9,443 nucleotides of DNA from Candidatus Zixiibacteriota bacterium (GTDB taxonomy: Bacteria; Zixibacteria; MSB-5A5; GN15; FEB-12). Below the pieces are notes generated by a model. The model made no database searches. It was not told the DNA's origin and saw only the letters and a list, made by a program, of their open reading frames with translations. Each line of letters starts with the position of its first letter. The stretch's first letter is position 1. This document shows positions 7,823 to 9,443 of the stretch, one piece after another. A program made the translations under genes and the position numbers. The stretch lies in NCBI GenBank assembly GCA_023132995.1, contig JAGLXI010000205.1, positions 1 to 9,443 of the forward strand, read 5' to 3'.

Positions 7823-9443
7823 CTACTTGGCAATCCACCAGCAGTCGGGTGGTTCGGGGCCGTCATTGAACATGTAGTCTATCAAGTAGACCAGGTCGGC
7901 AATGTCAATCGGCTCAACGCCGCTGGCGTTGACATCCGCCTCAAGCATACAGGCCGGTTCCGGGCCCTGCTGGAACATGTAATCCACCAGGTAAACCAGG
8001 TCGGAGATGTCGATCTGGTCATCGGGGCTATTGTCGATATTTCCCCTGAAGCCCTGGCAGCAACTGGCGCCGTAGGTAACCGAACCGTCCACTGCCTCGG
8101 TCGTGTACGCGGCCATGTCACCGGAGAAGGTGGGCAGGCGCTCAATGAAACCTGACAGGTACCCGCCGATGACAATCGCCGCCTCCTGGTCAAGAACGGG
8201 ACTGCCGTCGATGTGGAAGTAGACCTTCAGAATAGGGCCGAAACCGGGTTCGAGAGCGGGTGATGTGCGGAACGGGGACGCCACCAGCTTGATGTACAGT
8301 TTCTTGCTGGTCGGGATATACTGGGAAAGAGTCTGTTTTTCGAAGTACTCCGTGCGGCAACCGGCGGTCGAGAAGGAGTCATACTCCAGATCAAGATCAC
8401 CTGCATACACAACGGGAATTTTTATCTCATTCAAGTAGATCGTATTGCTTCCGAAGATCACCACTTCCACGTCCGAGCCGGGATCCTCCGTGTTGGAGTT
8501 GTTGGCATATATTGTGTCAGCCAGGATTCCGATGCAGCCGAAGGTGGTAGCATCATACTGGTCGTCGCCGGAAGCCACTCGAACGGTAACGTCGTAAAGA
8601 CCCCTCTCCGTGTAGAGATGGGATACCGACGGGCCAAAGGCCGAATCGCCGTCACCGAAGCTCCAGCTCCAGGAGTCAACGCTCAGCTTGGACGACGCCT
8701 CGAAATTGACCTCCAATGGTATCCAGCCCCATGTTGTGTCGGCGTCAAAAGAAACCATAATCTCGGTCAGCGCCTTGATGCAGAAGTTGGCGGTGGGGTT
8801 GTCATGGTACAGATCAAGCCAGTCGCCCGCCTCGCGATAGAAGCTCTCCCCGGGGTGGGAGGCCGACCGCACTGAAACCCGATAGTCGGCGCCCAGCAGC
8901 ACCGGGATATCCGAGGTCCGGTCAAAGGCATGACCGCCGTCCGAGAGGTTTACGTAAAGGTAGAACTTACCTCCGCCGATGGCGATCGGTATATCGAGGT
9001 CGATTGTATGAAAGCCTCTGTACTCGATGGTCCCCGACTTGGTGGCCAGGATGCCCGAAAGCCCTCCGGTCTCGAAGGTGTCGTAGATGGTCAACGTGTA
9101 ATTCACGTTATCAGCGGCGGTGTAGAAGCTCACGGCATGGAGGAGTTCACCGTCGACAGCCGTGAAGGCATTGAAGGCTTCGGTGACGCCGGTTTTCGTG
9201 TCCCGCCAGCCGTGATAATCGTGGTAGTAGATGCGGTCGTATGCCAGCGGCACAACATCCTGGAACGAGATGGCGCCCATTTCCGGGTGCTGGCAGCAGT
9301 GCTTGTCGTAGTAGGAGATCCAGAAATAGCCACTGTAACACCAGTTCCCCCAACTGTTCTTGCACAACCAGGCGCCCGGCTGCGGCGCTTGCGTACTGAG
9401 ATTATCGTCCCAGCCGATAATGGCGATAGCGTGGTTGGGATCA
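7823..9443 (-). CDS. secreted C1A (papain-family) cysteine peptidase with lectin-like, PKD, cohesin-like and dockerin-like modules, 5' part outside the window
   Basis: The frame is open from the right edge (539 residues visible); the catalytic-Cys half and signal peptide lie beyond 9443. The apparent start at 9367 is only an internal TTG, because the reading continues upstream as DPNHAIAIIGWDDN, which holds the catalytic His4. WLCKNSWG (26-33 region) holds the catalytic Asn29. Both are hallmarks of papain-type enzymes. Then come: about 60-225 a beta-rich region matching the lectin-like domain that follows some prokaryotic C1 peptidases; about 230-300 a PKD domain (WSWSFGDGDS...HLYTERGLYDVTVRV); about 305-457 a cohesin-like beta domain; about 465-530 two dockerin-like repeats ending IDISDLVYLVDYMF and IDIADLVYLIDYMF. 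The protein ends with DCWWIAK just after the second repeat. It should be extracellular or cell-surface bound and degrade proteins. Catalytic class and PKD are secure; the cohesin-like call is weaker. Confidence 0.88.
   Translation of the reverse strand, partial: DPNHAIAIIGWDDNLSTQAPQPGAWLCKNSWGNWCYSGYFWISYYDKHCCQHPEMGAISFQDVVPLAYDRIYYHDYHGWRDTKTGVTEAFNAFTAVDGELLHAVSFYTAADNVNYTLTIYDTFETGGLSGILATKSGTIEYRGFHTIDLDIPIAIGGGKFYLYVNLSDGGHAFDRTSDIPVLLGADYRVSVRSASHPGESFYREAGDWLDLYHDNPTANFCIKALTEIMVSFDADTTWGWIPLEVNFEASSKLSVDSWSWSFGDGDSAFGPSVSHLYTERGLYDVTVRVASGDDQYDATTFGCIGILADTIYANNSNTEDPGSDVEVVIFGSNTIYLNEIKIPVVYAGDLDLEYDSFSTAGCRTEYFEKQTLSQYIPTSKKLYIKLVASPFRTSPALEPGFGPILKVYFHIDGSPVLDQEAAIVIGGYLSGFIERLPTFSGDMAAYTTEAVDGSVTYGASCCQGFRGNIDNSPDDQIDISDLVYLVDYMFQQGPEPACMLEADVNASGVEPIDIADLVYLIDYMFNDGPEPPDCWWIAK

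Overview
The window looks like chromosomal DNA of an uncultured Gram-negative-type bacterium, most likely from the FCB/Zixibacteria neighbourhood. This placement is an inference. It rests on the paired C-terminal motifs of the form DI(S/A)DLVYL(V/I)DYMF..GPEP in the secreted protease at the right end, which I recall as common in exported proteins of that group, and on several exported proteins with periplasmic-style signal peptides. No rRNA, tRNA, CRISPR array, transposase, integrase or phage gene is visible, so this reads as ordinary chromosome rather than a mobile island.

Layout from left to right: (1) an exported TPR-like solenoid protein on the + strand (86-1363), built from six helical-hairpin units of exactly 38 residues; (2) a hairpin at 1459-1491 that can terminate both convergent neighbours; (3) an exported S9-family serine peptidase on the - strand (1515-3503) with an intact Ser/Asp/His triad; (4) a gene-poor stretch of about 400 bp (3516-3918) holding a probable promoter with an overlapping 20-bp operator-like inverted repeat, one copy of a short imperfect repeat, and a long-spaced 11-bp inverted repeat; (5) a small exported, two-membrane-segment protein of unknown function on the - strand (3919-4416); (6) a divergent promoter region (4417-4696) with the second copy of the short repeat; (7) a complete uvrA on the + strand (4697-7558); (8) an intergenic stretch ending in a strong terminator hairpin for the leftward gene; (9) the 3' part of a large secreted C1A (papain-family) cysteine peptidase on the - strand, cut by the right edge, with lectin-like, PKD, cohesin-like and dockerin-like modules after the catalytic domain.

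Functionally the window mixes one housekeeping DNA-repair gene (nucleotide-excision repair damage sensor) with cell-envelope and secreted functions: two peptidases that probably feed on or process extracytoplasmic proteins, a solenoid scaffold and a small membrane protein. The genes do not form an operon: orientations alternate and each gene has its own ribosome-binding site and mostly its own promoter or terminator. I see no convincing new multi-gene defence or metabolic system. The least explained items are the duplicated 56-bp element in front of the two - strand genes, the operator-like sites in the same region, the exact 38-residue solenoid, and the multi-module cysteine peptidase with enlarged dockerin loops.
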